DNA of 64,000 nucleotides, from positions 224,574 to 288,573 of the forward strand of contig JAUWYX010000001.1 of NCBI GenBank assembly GCA_030615625.1, read 5' to 3'. How positions within the stretch are numbered: position 1 is the first letter of the stretch; every line of letters starts with the position of its first letter. Positions 40,207 through 50,078 of the stretch are shown piece by piece. Below the pieces are notes generated by a model. It made no database searches. It was not told the origin of the DNA and was given only the letters and a program-made list of their open reading frames with translations. Both the position numbers and the translations under genes were made by a program. The DNA is from Dehalococcoidia bacterium (lineage in GTDB: Bacteria > Chloroflexota > Dehalococcoidia > GIF9 > AB-539-J10).

Positions 40207-41136
40207 ATGAAGACGAAAAGTAATTTGGAACGGGTGCTAGAGGCTGAACAGTTTGCTGTCACAGGTGAATTGGGACCACCACAAAGCGCTGACCCTGAGG
40301 TGATTAGGAGAAAGGCGAAAATACTCAAAGGCAATGTAGACGCCTTTAATGTCACCGATGGTCAAACCGCTGTGGTGCGCATGGCATCTTGGGCAGCTTG
40401 CCTTATCGGTAAAGAGGAGGGTTTAGACCCTATTGTCCAGATGACCTGTCGTGACCGCAATCGCATTGCCCTTCAGATGGATGTGTTAGGCATAGCAGCA
40501 CTGGGCATAAATAATATGTTGTGTCTCACGGGCGACCACCAGAAATTCGGTAATCATCCTATGGCCAAAGGTGTTTACGATGTTGATTCTATTCAACTGG
40601 TTAAGATGGTGAAAGACATGCGGGATGAAAAGAAGTTCCAGTGTGGTGATGAGATGGCGGTTGAGCCTCGTCTCTTCATCGGAGCTGCTGCTAATCCCTT
40701 TGCTGACCCCTTTGAGTTCAGGGTGGTGCGTCTTGCCAAGAAAGTGGCAGCGGGGGCAGATTTTATCCAAACTCAGATTATCTACAATGTGGATAAGTTC
40801 GCTGAATGGATGAAGATGGTACGGGACAGAGGATTACATGAGAGGGTAAAGATACTTGCCGGTGTTGCTCCCATAAAGTCAGTGGGTGTCGCGCAATATA
40901 TGAAGACCAGAGTTCCCGGAATGGATGTGCCTGACAGCATTATTGCGCGGCTTCAAGGAGTGCCTAAGGAGCAAGTGTCTAAGGAGGGTATCCAGCTTTG
41001 CATTGATATTATCAATCAGGTGCGTGAAATTGAGGGTGTGGCGGGTATTCATCTCATGGCTATTGAGTGGGAGGAAGCAGTGCCTGAGATAGTAGAGTCA
41101 GCTGGTCTTTTGCCCCGCCCTAAGTTTACCCCATAA
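40207..41136 (+). CDS. metF: Methylenetetrahydrofolate reductase
   Basis: VTGELGPPQSADPEVIRRKAKILKG, NMLCLTGDHQKFGNHPMAKGVYDVDSIQL, GADFIQTQIIYNVDKFAEWM. Confidence 0.93.
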   Translation: MKTKSNLERVLEAEQFAVTGELGPPQSADPEVIRRKAKILKGNVDAFNVTDGQTAVVRMASWAACLIGKEEGLDPIVQMTCRDRNRIALQMDVLGIAALGINNMLCLTGDHQKFGNHPMAKGVYDVDSIQLVKMVKDMRDEKKFQCGDEMAVEPRLFIGAAANPFADPFEFRVVRLAKKVAAGADFIQTQIIYNVDKFAEWMKMVRDRGLHERVKILAGVAPIKSVGVAQYMKTRVPGMDVPDSIIARLQGVPKEQVSKEGIQLCIDIINQVREIEGVAGIHLMAIEWEEAVPEIVESAGLLPRPKFTP

Positions 41137-41783
41137 TGAAAAACCAACATTATTCATCACATGGTTCCCGGGAGCAGGGTTTTGAGCTTTCCTATAAGCT
41201 TGCTTGTGAGCAGTTGTCCAAAATCAGCGATATAGAAGAACAATGCCATAAAAGCGGTACGCGGTATGTAGGTCCCAATAAGATAATTGTTGATTATCTA
41301 AATAAGCCATATCACATTACCCTTCCTGATGCCAAAATATCGTCGGAGGATAGCAAAGTGGAAGTTCCGCTGAAGGACAAAATTCTGATACTTCACTATT
41401 TCACTTTGGCACAGGGTACCCCGGCTACCGGTATATTGATTACCTATAAACAGCTGCCGGGAGGTGTCAGCTATTTTCCGGCATTTTCCCAAAGAGTTAT
41501 AACACCTTTTGTAAACCACTTTGGAAAAGACCCCGAGCTGCTAATGAAGGCGGCAGCAAAGTTAGGAGGCCGCGAAGCAGACTACGGGGATGTGTCTGTG
41601 ATCGTCAATGCTTTCAACCATGTACCTATAACCTTAATGTTATGGAAAGGCGACGAAGAGCTTGCTCCTAATGGGAATATATTGTTCGATGCTAATATTT
41701 CTGATTACCTCCCCACCGAGGATGTAACTGTGCTCTGTGAAACTATTGCTTGGAAGCTAGTCAAAAGTATTCCCTCTACTTAA
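41136..41783 (+). CDS. DUF3786-type protein
   Basis: ILHYFTLAQGTPATGILITYKQLPGG...YFPAFSQRVITPFVNHFG; immediately follows metF. Confidence 0.75.
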   Translation: MKNQHYSSHGSREQGFELSYKLACEQLSKISDIEEQCHKSGTRYVGPNKIIVDYLNKPYHITLPDAKISSEDSKVEVPLKDKILILHYFTLAQGTPATGILITYKQLPGGVSYFPAFSQRVITPFVNHFGKDPELLMKAAAKLGGREADYGDVSVIVNAFNHVPITLMLWKGDEELAPNGNILFDANISDYLPTEDVTVLCETIAWKLVKSIPST

Positions 41784-42012
41784 CCCAACAACTTCTTTGC
41801 TATTGCATTGACACGATATGAGTAATCTCGATATCTCTATTTGCGTTAACGCCTCTGTTTATGATATAGTCCAAGCCTTAAAGTTGCTCTCTGGAACTTA
41901 GTTGGTCGGATGTTTTGGAGGCAGTTATCTCAAGACTTAGGCTTTCCTAGTTTAGTTTACGCAGGCCAAGGTGACGTAATGTGACTAGCGTTCGTGGAGG
42001 AAGGAATAAACA

Positions 42013-45000
42013 ATGGTTCAAGAAGGCATAATCACATTGAATATAGATGGCAAGAATGTAAAGGCTAAGCAAGGGCAGACGATACTGGAGGCCGCCAGAA
42101 GCGCAGGAATTTACATTCCCAGTCTTTGTTACTATCCCGGTCTAAAACCACTCCCTCAAGTAATACCTGACGAGGCTTGCCAGCTTTGTATAGTGGAAGC
42201 AAACGGTAACCTCGTTCTTTCCTGTGTCGCTCCTGCCTCTGAGAAAATGGTAGTTAAGACAAAGACGCCAAAGATACGGGAGCTACAGCAAAAAAACCTG
42301 CTTGCCATTTTAGTTAGACAACCTACTGATATCTGCTTTGAAAAAAGGGATTGCGAACTTCAAAAAACCATCGACTATATTGGTTTAAAGGAGATACCTG
42401 TCCATGTTCCTAGATCTTTAGCTCCTTTAGAGGATAATCCCTTCTTCGCTCGTGATTCCAGTTTTTGCATTTTATGCAATCGCTGTCTTCGGGTCTGTGA
42501 CGAGATAAGAAGACTTGGGGTGATTGAAACTGCCTTTCCTTGTCAGGTAGCTTGTCCTGCCGGCATAGACATTCCTCGCTATATTCGTCTTATTGCAAGA
42601 AGGAGACCAAGCACGGCCTTGGCAGTGATAAGGGAGAGGGTTCCTTTTCCTGCTGTATTAGGCAGAGTATGTGCTGCCCCGTGCCAGGAGGAATGCCGAC
42701 GTGGCCGTGATGTGGATAAAGCATTACACATAAGAATGCTCAAGCGCTTTGCCGCTGATAAGGGCGATGATAGCTGGAAGAAGCAGGTAAAGTTTCTTCC
42801 AGCGACCGGCAAAAGCATAGCAATAGTGGGGGCAGGGCCGGCTGGGCTCACCTGTGCTTACTATCTAGCTAAATTGGGACACAGGGTAACCGTATTCGAA
42901 GCTCTTTCGGAGCCAGGTGGAATGATGAGAGTAGGAATTCCTGAATATCGCCTCCCACGGAACATACTCCGCGATGAAATTCGAGAAATTGAAATGGCGG
43001 GTGTGGAAATCAGATTGAACACTCGAATTGAATCCTTGGATTCCCTTTTTGAGCAAGGATACCAGGCGGTTTTTCTTGCCATCGGTGCCCATGAAGAGAT
43101 GGCTTTAGACATTAAGGGAGAGAACTTGCCCGGGATAATCGGCTGTGTGGAATTCCTTCGACGGTTCAACCTTGGAGAGAGGATGGAGATAGGAAATAGA
43201 GTAGGGGTGATTGGCGGGGGAAACGTTGCTATTGATTCTGCCCGTGCTGCTTTGCGGCTAGGTGCTAAGATGGTAACCATTTTTTACCGCAGGACAAAGA
43301 ACGAGATGCCGGCTCAAACAGAAGAGGTAGAACAAGCGTTGGAGGAAGGAATTGAGATTGTTTTTTTGGTTGCCCCCTCAAGGATTCATAGGGAAAGCGA
43401 TAACTTAAAAATGGAGTTGGTACGCATGGAATTAGGGGAACCTGATTCTAGTGGCAGACGCCGCCCCATCCCTGTTAAGGGAAGCAAGTTTGTTGCTGGA
43501 CTTGATACTTTGATTGCTGCCATCGGCGAACGACCAGATGTCCCAGCGGGCTTTCAGGTCGAAGTAGTACGAGGAAATGTATTGAAGGTCAATGAAGACC
43601 TGAGCACGAGTCGAGAGGGCGTTTTTGCTGGTGGCGACTGTGTGAGCGGGCCGGCCTTGGTCATCAATGCTATTGCAACGGGAAGAAAGGCAGCTCAATC
43701 TATCGACCGCCATCTTGGCGGCAAGGGAGATATTACAGAGCATCTTGTGCCTGCTGAGGAAGGAATAACTTGGTTGAAAGATGTAACTCAGGGAGAGAGA
43801 CTGGCTAAGCTATCCTACCTTCCACCTGAAACACGGGTTAAGGGTCTTGCCGAGGTGGAGTATGGTATAACTTGGGAGATGGCGGTTGCCGAAGCTCAAC
43901 GCTGCCTCCAGTGTAATGTCATTGCCCCCTTGGAAGGGCGAACGCTTCGCGAGGTTGGCTGCAAGTTTTGCGGTGCCTGCGTTGATTCCTGTCCCACAGG
44001 TGCCCTCGCTGATTTGGCCACCCGCGGGATTGCCAAGCCCGACCGTGTAGTTATTACAATTTGTCCCTATTGTGGTGTCGGCTGTCAACTCAAACTCGAG
44101 GTCAAGGATGAAAGGATAGTAACTTCCATCCCCGATCCAGATGGCGCAGCTAATCATGGGCAGGCATGCGTCAAAGGTCGGTTTGGTGTCGCCGAGTTCA
44201 TCCATCACCCTGAAAGGTTGACCTCTCCCTTGATAAGAAAGAATGGAGAGTTGAAAGAGGCATCCTGGGACGAAGCACTGGAGCTAGTGGCGAAGGAACT
44301 GAAGCGCTATACACCACAGGAAGTAGGGGTAATTACCTCAGCCAAGTGCACCAATGAAGAGAACTATGTCATGCAAAAATTCGCCCGGGCAGTTTTGGGT
44401 ACCAACAATGTTGACCATTGTGCCCGGCTATGTCATGCCCCCACTGTGGCCGGCCTGGTACAAAGTTTTGGCAGTGGAGCCATGACTAATTCCATCAACG
44501 AAATTGGCGACGCCGCTTGTATTTTGGCTATCGGCACCAATACTACAGAAGACCACCCTGTGATTGGGCTTGAGATGAAAAGAGCAGTAAATAATGGGGG
44601 AAAGCTAATCGTGGCTAACCCCCGTGAGATCGACCTCTGCCACTTTGCTAGCCTCTGGCTTCAGCACAAACCCGGCACAGATGTCGCCCTACTCATGGGG
44701 ATGATGCGAGTTATAGTAGATGAGGGGCTACTGGACTCGGCGTTTATCAAGGAAAGATGTGAGAATTTCGATGCTTTCAAGGAGTCGCTAAAAGACTTTG
44801 ACCTTGATTCTGTTGAGCAAATCACTAATGTGCCACAGGACAAAATAGTAGAAGCTGCCCGTATGTTTGCCAGCAATAGTCCTGCCACCATCCTCTATGC
44901 CATGGGCATTACTCAGCATTCTCATGGCACTGACAACGTGCTGGCTACCGCCAACCTGGCAATGCTCACCGGGAACATGGGCAAGCCCTCAACCGGGGTC

Positions 45001-46110
45001 AATCCACTCAGAGGTCAGAACAATGTGCAGGGTGCCTGCGATATGGGTGCCTTACCTAACGTCTACCCTGGCTATCAGGCAGTAAGCAATCCAGCTATTA
45101 GAGAAAAGTTCGAAACTGCCTGGGGGTGTTCATTACCCCCGTCCCTTAAAGATAAGTTTGGGATTACCTGGGCATGCTCATTACCATTATCTCCAGGGTT
45201 GACCCTGGTTGAGATGCTTGAAGCCGCCCACCGCAAAGAGATAAAGGCACTATATCTGGTTGGTGAGAACCCGGCATTAAGCGACCCTGATGTCCAGCAT
45301 GTCCGGGAAGCACTGGCTCGGCTTGATTTCTTTGTGGTTCAGGATATATTCCTTTCTGAGACAGCAAAGTTTGCTCATGTTGTCTTGCCGGCAGCAAGCT
45401 TTGCCGAAAAGGATGGCACCTTCACTAACACTGACCGCCGGGTGCAGCGAGTAAGAAAAGTTATCGAGCCCGTCGGCGATTCCAAGCCTGATTGGTGGAT
45501 CATTTGTCAGGTAGCCCAAAGGTTAGAAGCCAAAGGCTTTGACTATAGCCACCCGTCTGACATAATGGAAGAAATTCGCAATCTTACTCCTAGCTATGGT
45601 GGGATAAGTTACCAGAGATTAGAGAATGGTGGACTCCAGTGGCCCTGTCCTCTTGATGACCATCCCGGCACGCCGATATTACACACGAATATTTTTGTCA
45701 GGGGGCAAGGCAGATTTATCCCATTAAAATATATTCCTCCGGGGGAGATGCCAGATGAAGACTATCCTCTGATTCTCACCACAGGGCGCAGCTTGTATCA
45801 TTTCCATACTGGGACGATGACTCGCAAGGTAGCTGGACTTAATATCATAGAGCCTGAAGGTGTGGTGGAAATCAGCCCCCAGGATGCTTCGCAACTCGGC
45901 ATAGCTCAAGGTGACAAGGTTAAAATCGGCTCCCGTCGCGGTGAAGTTATTGCTAAAGCTAAAGTAACTGGGGCATTACCCTCAGGATTGGTATTTATGA
46001 CTTTCCATTTCGCCGAGAGTGCTGTCAATATCCTTACCAATCCCAAGCTCGACCCGGTATCCAAAATTCCTGAACTCAAAGTCTCAGCAGTTAAGGTGGA
46101 GAAGATATAA
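42013..46110 (+). CDS. fdhA: Formate dehydrogenase catalytic subunit (Cys form) with NuoG-like N-terminus and inserted GltD/NfnB-like FAD/NAD(P)H domain
   Basis: 2Fe-2S (SLCYYPG..CQLC..LSC); CILCNRCLRVCDEI; GltD-like VACPAGIDIPRYI, IVGAGPAGLTCAYYL, GVIGGGNVAIDSARAALRLGA, GVFAGGDCVSGPALVINAIATG; CKFCGACVDSCPTGAL; molybdopterin CPYCGVGC, CARLCHAPTVAGL, MGITQHSHGTDNV. Confidence 0.93.
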   Translation: MVQEGIITLNIDGKNVKAKQGQTILEAARSAGIYIPSLCYYPGLKPLPQVIPDEACQLCIVEANGNLVLSCVAPASEKMVVKTKTPKIRELQQKNLLAILVRQPTDICFEKRDCELQKTIDYIGLKEIPVHVPRSLAPLEDNPFFARDSSFCILCNRCLRVCDEIRRLGVIETAFPCQVACPAGIDIPRYIRLIARRRPSTALAVIRERVPFPAVLGRVCAAPCQEECRRGRDVDKALHIRMLKRFAADKGDDSWKKQVKFLPATGKSIAIVGAGPAGLTCAYYLAKLGHRVTVFEALSEPGGMMRVGIPEYRLPRNILRDEIREIEMAGVEIRLNTRIESLDSLFEQGYQAVFLAIGAHEEMALDIKGENLPGIIGCVEFLRRFNLGERMEIGNRVGVIGGGNVAIDSARAALRLGAKMVTIFYRRTKNEMPAQTEEVEQALEEGIEIVFLVAPSRIHRESDNLKMELVRMELGEPDSSGRRRPIPVKGSKFVAGLDTLIAAIGERPDVPAGFQVEVVRGNVLKVNEDLSTSREGVFAGGDCVSGPALVINAIATGRKAAQSIDRHLGGKGDITEHLVPAEEGITWLKDVTQGERLAKLSYLPPETRVKGLAEVEYGITWEMAVAEAQRCLQCNVIAPLEGRTLREVGCKFCGACVDSCPTGALADLATRGIAKPDRVVITICPYCGVGCQLKLEVKDERIVTSIPDPDGAANHGQACVKGRFGVAEFIHHPERLTSPLIRKNGELKEASWDEALELVAKELKRYTPQEVGVITSAKCTNEENYVMQKFARAVLGTNNVDHCARLCHAPTVAGLVQSFGSGAMTNSINEIGDAACILAIGTNTTEDHPVIGLEMKRAVNNGGKLIVANPREIDLCHFASLWLQHKPGTDVALLMGMMRVIVDEGLLDSAFIKERCENFDAFKESLKDFDLDSVEQITNVPQDKIVEAARMFASNSPATILYAMGITQHSHGTDNVLATANLAMLTGNMGKPSTGVNPLRGQNNVQGACDMGALPNVYPGYQAVSNPAIREKFETAWGCSLPPSLKDKFGITWACSLPLSPGLTLVEMLEAAHRKEIKALYLVGENPALSDPDVQHVREALARLDFFVVQDIFLSETAKFAHVVLPAASFAEKDGTFTNTDRRVQRVRKVIEPVGDSKPDWWIICQVAQRLEAKGFDYSHPSDIMEEIRNLTPSYGGISYQRLENGGLQWPCPLDDHPGTPILHTNIFVRGQGRFIPLKYIPPGEMPDEDYPLILTTGRSLYHFHTGTMTRKVAGLNIIEPEGVVEISPQDASQLGIAQGDKVKIGSRRGEVIAKAKVTGALPSGLVFMTFHFAESAVNILTNPKLDPVSKIPELKVSAVKVEKI
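45103..45198 (+). repeat. 48-bp in-frame tandem duplication inside fdhA (KFETAWGCSLPPSLKD / KFGITWACSLPLSPGL)
   Basis: Adjacent 16-aa units with shared KF..(T/A)W.CSLP.S pattern and aligned DNA. Confidence 0.8.
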
Positions 46111-46267
46111 ATCACAGGACAGTGGTTAGCTATAGGAACAGCGAAGCTACAAAGCCCGTGTTAGACGACGTTTCGTATTATTCAAGACGTGCCTTGCTCA
46201 TTTATCTCTAACTAAGTACATTAAATTTTGTCATTTCTGTTGACCTCTGTCCCTTAAACCATTCCAT

Positions 46268-46870
46268 TCATCCTCTCTCGGCTGCCAGCTTTCCTGCCCT
46301 CTCCAAATCAGCCTGGCTATTTATGTTGAAAAAGCTTAAGTGCTCCGGGTCAAATCTGTTTATCTCGTCCTCTTCAACGTACTTCACCTTGACCATACTA
46401 AAAAGTTCGCTAATTTTCAGTTCACTTTGCTCCAGCAATCCCTGCATGGGGACTAAACAACTCTTGGAATACACCGCACAAAGGGGCTCTACTTTCTTCC
46501 CTATCCGAGGAACAACAACATCAAATGTGGAGCCAAGTTGAGTCATATATTCAAGCAAGCCAACGCTCAGAAACGGTGTATCACAGCCAACGACGATAGC
46601 CTGCGAACTAGATGAAGCTATTAAACCTGAGTAAATGCCCACAAGCGGACCCTTTCCAGGATAAATATCGGCTACCGTTTTTATCCTTGCAGCCGAGGAG
46701 CAGGGAATTGCTTCGCCATGAGCAGTCGCTATGATGATTTCTGTGCTGAGGATAGCAAGGCGGTCAACCACCCACTGGATAAGGCTCTTACCCTCAATAA
46801 CCTGAAGAGCCTTGCTCCGACCAAGCCTCAGACTTTTGCCACCGGCGAGAATAATAGAAGTCATGCTCAA
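46268..46870 (-). CDS. mobA: Molybdenum cofactor guanylyltransferase MobA-like
   Basis: IILAGGKSLRLGRSKAL, GKGPLVGIYSGL, VVGCDTPFLS. Confidence 0.9.
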   Translation of the reverse strand: MSMTSIILAGGKSLRLGRSKALQVIEGKSLIQWVVDRLAILSTEIIIATAHGEAIPCSSAARIKTVADIYPGKGPLVGIYSGLIASSSSQAIVVGCDTPFLSVGLLEYMTQLGSTFDVVVPRIGKKVEPLCAVYSKSCLVPMQGLLEQSELKISELFSMVKVKYVEEDEINRFDPEHLSFFNINSQADLERAGKLAAERG

Positions 46871-47036
46871 AACGCCTGAAATACAAAGCTACGCTAACAT
46901 ACTGGACAGCGCCAGGCAAGCTGTTATTGCTTGCCTAATCTTTCCTTCTCTATTAGAATACTAACATAAGCTCATGACAAAGCTTTACTGCAAGTTTCTA
47001 GCCAAATCAAGACAGGGAGTTTTTTCCTAACAGACC

Positions 47037-47498
47037 ATGATGGAAGAATTATACAAGGCAAAAGTAAAAGAGATAATGATGCCAAAGCATGACACCCCAT
47101 TTATGGAAGAGAACGCGAGTTGGGTGGAGTTTCTTAGCAAGCTTTCCCTTAGAGCACACGCATGGGTGGTTAACAATACTGAGCAAATGAAAGTGGTGGG
47201 GGTAGTAACGGAACACGATATGCTGCGTTCCATTATGCCTCCCGGGCAAAGAAAGGAAAGGATGTTCGGAGTTCATAGGGCTGAGATATTGCATAAAGAA
47301 AGTGTCGTCCAGGATATCATGACACATAATCCCGTTGTATGCTCGCCGGAGGAAACTGTAGCTGACGTTTTGAAGAAGTTTTCCTCCTTCGATATCCGCA
47401 GATTGGCAGTTGTTGATGAAAATAAAAGACTCTTGGGAGAAATAACAATACAGCTCCTGGTGAAAAAGCTCAGACATAAGTTCATGAACATGGTATGA
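47037..47498 (+). CDS. CBS-domain pair protein
   Basis: VVGVVTEHDMLRSI, VQDIMTHNPVVCSPEETVADVLKKFSSFDIRRLAVVDENKRLLGEIT. Confidence 0.88.
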   Translation: MMEELYKAKVKEIMMPKHDTPFMEENASWVEFLSKLSLRAHAWVVNNTEQMKVVGVVTEHDMLRSIMPPGQRKERMFGVHRAEILHKESVVQDIMTHNPVVCSPEETVADVLKKFSSFDIRRLAVVDENKRLLGEITIQLLVKKLRHKFMNMV

Positions 47499-48661
47499 AT
47501 ATCTATGTGCTTGTCGCTTTAATTCTCATACTTGGCTTTATACTCGGAAGGATACTACGCAAGCTACGTTTAACAGAAATTTTAGCATATATTCTCTCAG
47601 GTATTATCATAGGCCAAGTTCTGAATTTCAGCGCACCCGAACAATTCATTGTCATTATCACCGGAATCACGCTTGCTCTTGTTGCCTACATAATAGGATT
47701 GAGCTTTTCGTTCGCTTTTCTAAAAAGAATGGGTAAGCAACTGGTCATTATATTGATTGTGCAGGTGCTCATGACTTTTATTGCAACATGGGGTTTTGTA
47801 TATTTATTAACGAGGGACCTCCCACTTTCCATAATTTTGGGTTCGCTCGCCCCGGCCACCGCTCCGGCAGGAACAATTGCAGTTTTAAGGGACTTAAGGG
47901 CAAAAGGAACACTTACAGACTTAACTATGGCTCTTGTGGGACTGGATGACGCACTTGTAATAGTTATTTATTCGGTGGGGATTCTGTGGGCGAAGATGTT
48001 GTTAGGTGGAGAAGCAGGCATTTCATTTGCCCTTACTTACCCATTATGGGAGATTTTCGGTGGCCTGGGACTGGGAGGAGGAATTGGAATTGCTATTGCT
48101 TACTTCACGAAGAAAATACATCTCTCTTCTGACCACATCTTTGTTGTTTCTATTGCGGCTGCTATGCTGTGTTGGGGTCTTGCGGGAATGATTGGAGTTT
48201 CAGCAATTCTCGCATGTATGGCTTTAGGAACTGCAGTAATTAACCTCAATGTCCAAATCGGCACTCGCTCAAATGAATTGATAGATAATATCATGACGCC
48301 GGTATTTGTTTTGTTTTTCGCCGCTATTGGTATGCAGATGGACTTCTCAGTTTTTTATCTCATGTGGCCGCTTGTAATTATGTATTGCGTTGGCAGAAGT
48401 ATTGGCAAGATAGCAGGGTGTAGCTTAGGGGGCGTCTTATCAAGGTCTGAGCCGAAAATTAAGAAGTATCTTGGCCTAGCAATGCTAGATCAAGCAGGTG
48501 TTGCCATAGGTCTTGCTTTCCTCGCAGCTCAAGCATTATCGGAATATGAGCTCGGGGGCACAATAATCGCACTTATGGCGACCACAACAGTAGTTCATGG
48601 ACTCCTTGCACCACCTCTAATACAATATGCTATTAAGAAGGCAGGAGAAGCAAGCACATAG
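47495..48661 (+). CDS. Cation:proton antiporter (CPA2-like)
   Basis: Multi-TM; LTEILAYILSGIIIGQVL, LGSLAPATAPAGTIAVLRDLRAKG, GLDDALVIVIYSVGI; ATGA overlap with CBS gene. Confidence 0.88.
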   Translation: MNIYVLVALILILGFILGRILRKLRLTEILAYILSGIIIGQVLNFSAPEQFIVIITGITLALVAYIIGLSFSFAFLKRMGKQLVIILIVQVLMTFIATWGFVYLLTRDLPLSIILGSLAPATAPAGTIAVLRDLRAKGTLTDLTMALVGLDDALVIVIYSVGILWAKMLLGGEAGISFALTYPLWEIFGGLGLGGGIGIAIAYFTKKIHLSSDHIFVVSIAAAMLCWGLAGMIGVSAILACMALGTAVINLNVQIGTRSNELIDNIMTPVFVLFFAAIGMQMDFSVFYLMWPLVIMYCVGRSIGKIAGCSLGGVLSRSEPKIKKYLGLAMLDQAGVAIGLAFLAAQALSEYELGGTIIALMATTTVVHGLLAPPLIQYAIKKAGEAST

Positions 48662-48667
48662 TAGCCC

Positions 48668-49654
48668 ATGAAAATTCTGGGTGTTGAAACTTCTTGTGAT
48701 GAAACTGCTGCTGCCGTAGTGGAGGACGGCAGCAGAATTATTTCCGATGTTGTAGCTTCACAGATAGATATTCATGCTCGTTATGGCGGCATAGTCCCCG
48801 AAATCGCCTCAAGGCAGCATCTCCTCACCATTATCCCGGTTATCAGCCAGGCAATGACCGAAGTCTCCTGGCAAGATATCAACGGCATTGCTGTGACTTT
48901 CGGCCCGGGGCTGGCCGGGTCGCTGTTGGTTGGCGTTAACGTGGCCAAGGCGATTGCCTTGGCCAAAAAATTACCTATCACCGGGGTTAACCATCTTGAG
49001 GCACATATCTATGCTAATTGGCTGGATTCCTCCCCAGCTGGCGAAAAGGGTAGAGTGAAATTTCCCTGCCTCTGCCTCGTTGTCTCCGGTGGACACAGCG
49101 ATTTAGTACTGATGAAGGGACATGGGCAATTTGAGAAGTTAGGGCAGACCCTAGATGACGCCGCCGGCGAAGCCTTTGACAAAGCCGCCAGGCTCTTGGG
49201 CTTGGGCTACCCTGGGGGGCCAGCTATTGAACAGGCAGCCCGCTCTGGAATTCCTTGTTTACCTCTCCCCCGAGCTTGGCTCAAGGAAAGCCATGATTTC
49301 AGCTTCAGTGGCTTGAAAACCGCCTTGTGGCATCTTGTTCACAAGGGAGGGATCTCAGTGGCCGATGCCGCGGCAAGCTTCCAGTTGGCCATAGTCGATG
49401 TTTTAGTTGCCAAAACAATTGAAGCCGCTAAGCAACTGGAAGTGAAGCAAATTTTGCTGAGCGGTGGAGTGGCAGCCAATAAGATATTGACCCAGCATTT
49501 CCTTGCCAACTCGCCAGTCCCGGTTCTTATTCCTCCTCCCCACTTATGTACTGATAATGCTGCTATGGTGGCTGCCTGTGGCTATTATCATTTCCAGGCT
49601 GGCAAGATAAGCGGTTATGACCTGGATGTAGTGCCCAGCCTTGGCCTTGGCTAA
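48668..49654 (+). CDS. tsaD: tRNA N6-adenosine threonylcarbamoyltransferase
   Basis: [56 protein letters not shown]. Confidence 0.96.
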   Translation: MKILGVETSCDETAAAVVEDGSRIISDVVASQIDIHARYGGIVPEIASRQHLLTIIPVISQAMTEVSWQDINGIAVTFGPGLAGSLLVGVNVAKAIALAKKLPITGVNHLEAHIYANWLDSSPAGEKGRVKFPCLCLVVSGGHSDLVLMKGHGQFEKLGQTLDDAAGEAFDKAARLLGLGYPGGPAIEQAARSGIPCLPLPRAWLKESHDFSFSGLKTALWHLVHKGGISVADAAASFQLAIVDVLVAKTIEAAKQLEVKQILLSGGVAANKILTQHFLANSPVPVLIPPPHLCTDNAAMVAACGYYHFQAGKISGYDLDVVPSLGLG

Positions 49655-50078
49655 TCTATTAACCTTTCTTATGGGACCCGGAAATGCTACCGATAAATTC
49701 GGGGTAAGTAATCAAACCATAGTTTGAAATTTTTAGCATTACGACTATTTAGCCATTAACTCTTTCCAATTAAATTCGTTTCACTCATAGATTAGGGAGA
49801 ATTTCCATCTCCCTGGGGCTTTTAGGCTATAGCAAGAAAGCCTTGATGCCCAGGTGTAGGACTTTTGGGCCATAGACAGGCTATAGAACTTTTATTAAGA
49901 TTTTGATACTGCCGGTGATAACCAATCAAGGGAGTAAGAAATTGGAGATGGAAGGAAAACGCCTCCATGATGAGGTCATGATTCTTAAAACGGCAATCGA
50001 GGAGGCGATACGCGAGGGACAGAAATCCAGGGGTTGTCAGCTGGGTCGACGATTTTTGAGCTTACGCCCCAGTATTCC

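Noticed and set aside
41784-42012. Molybdenum-cofactor riboswitch upstream of fdhA
   Set aside because: Intergenic length is suitable but I could not identify the conserved motif by eye; would need an Infernal scan
42861-43280. 139-aa minus-strand ORF inside fdhA
   Set aside because: Overlaps the well-supported GltD domain, no domain signature
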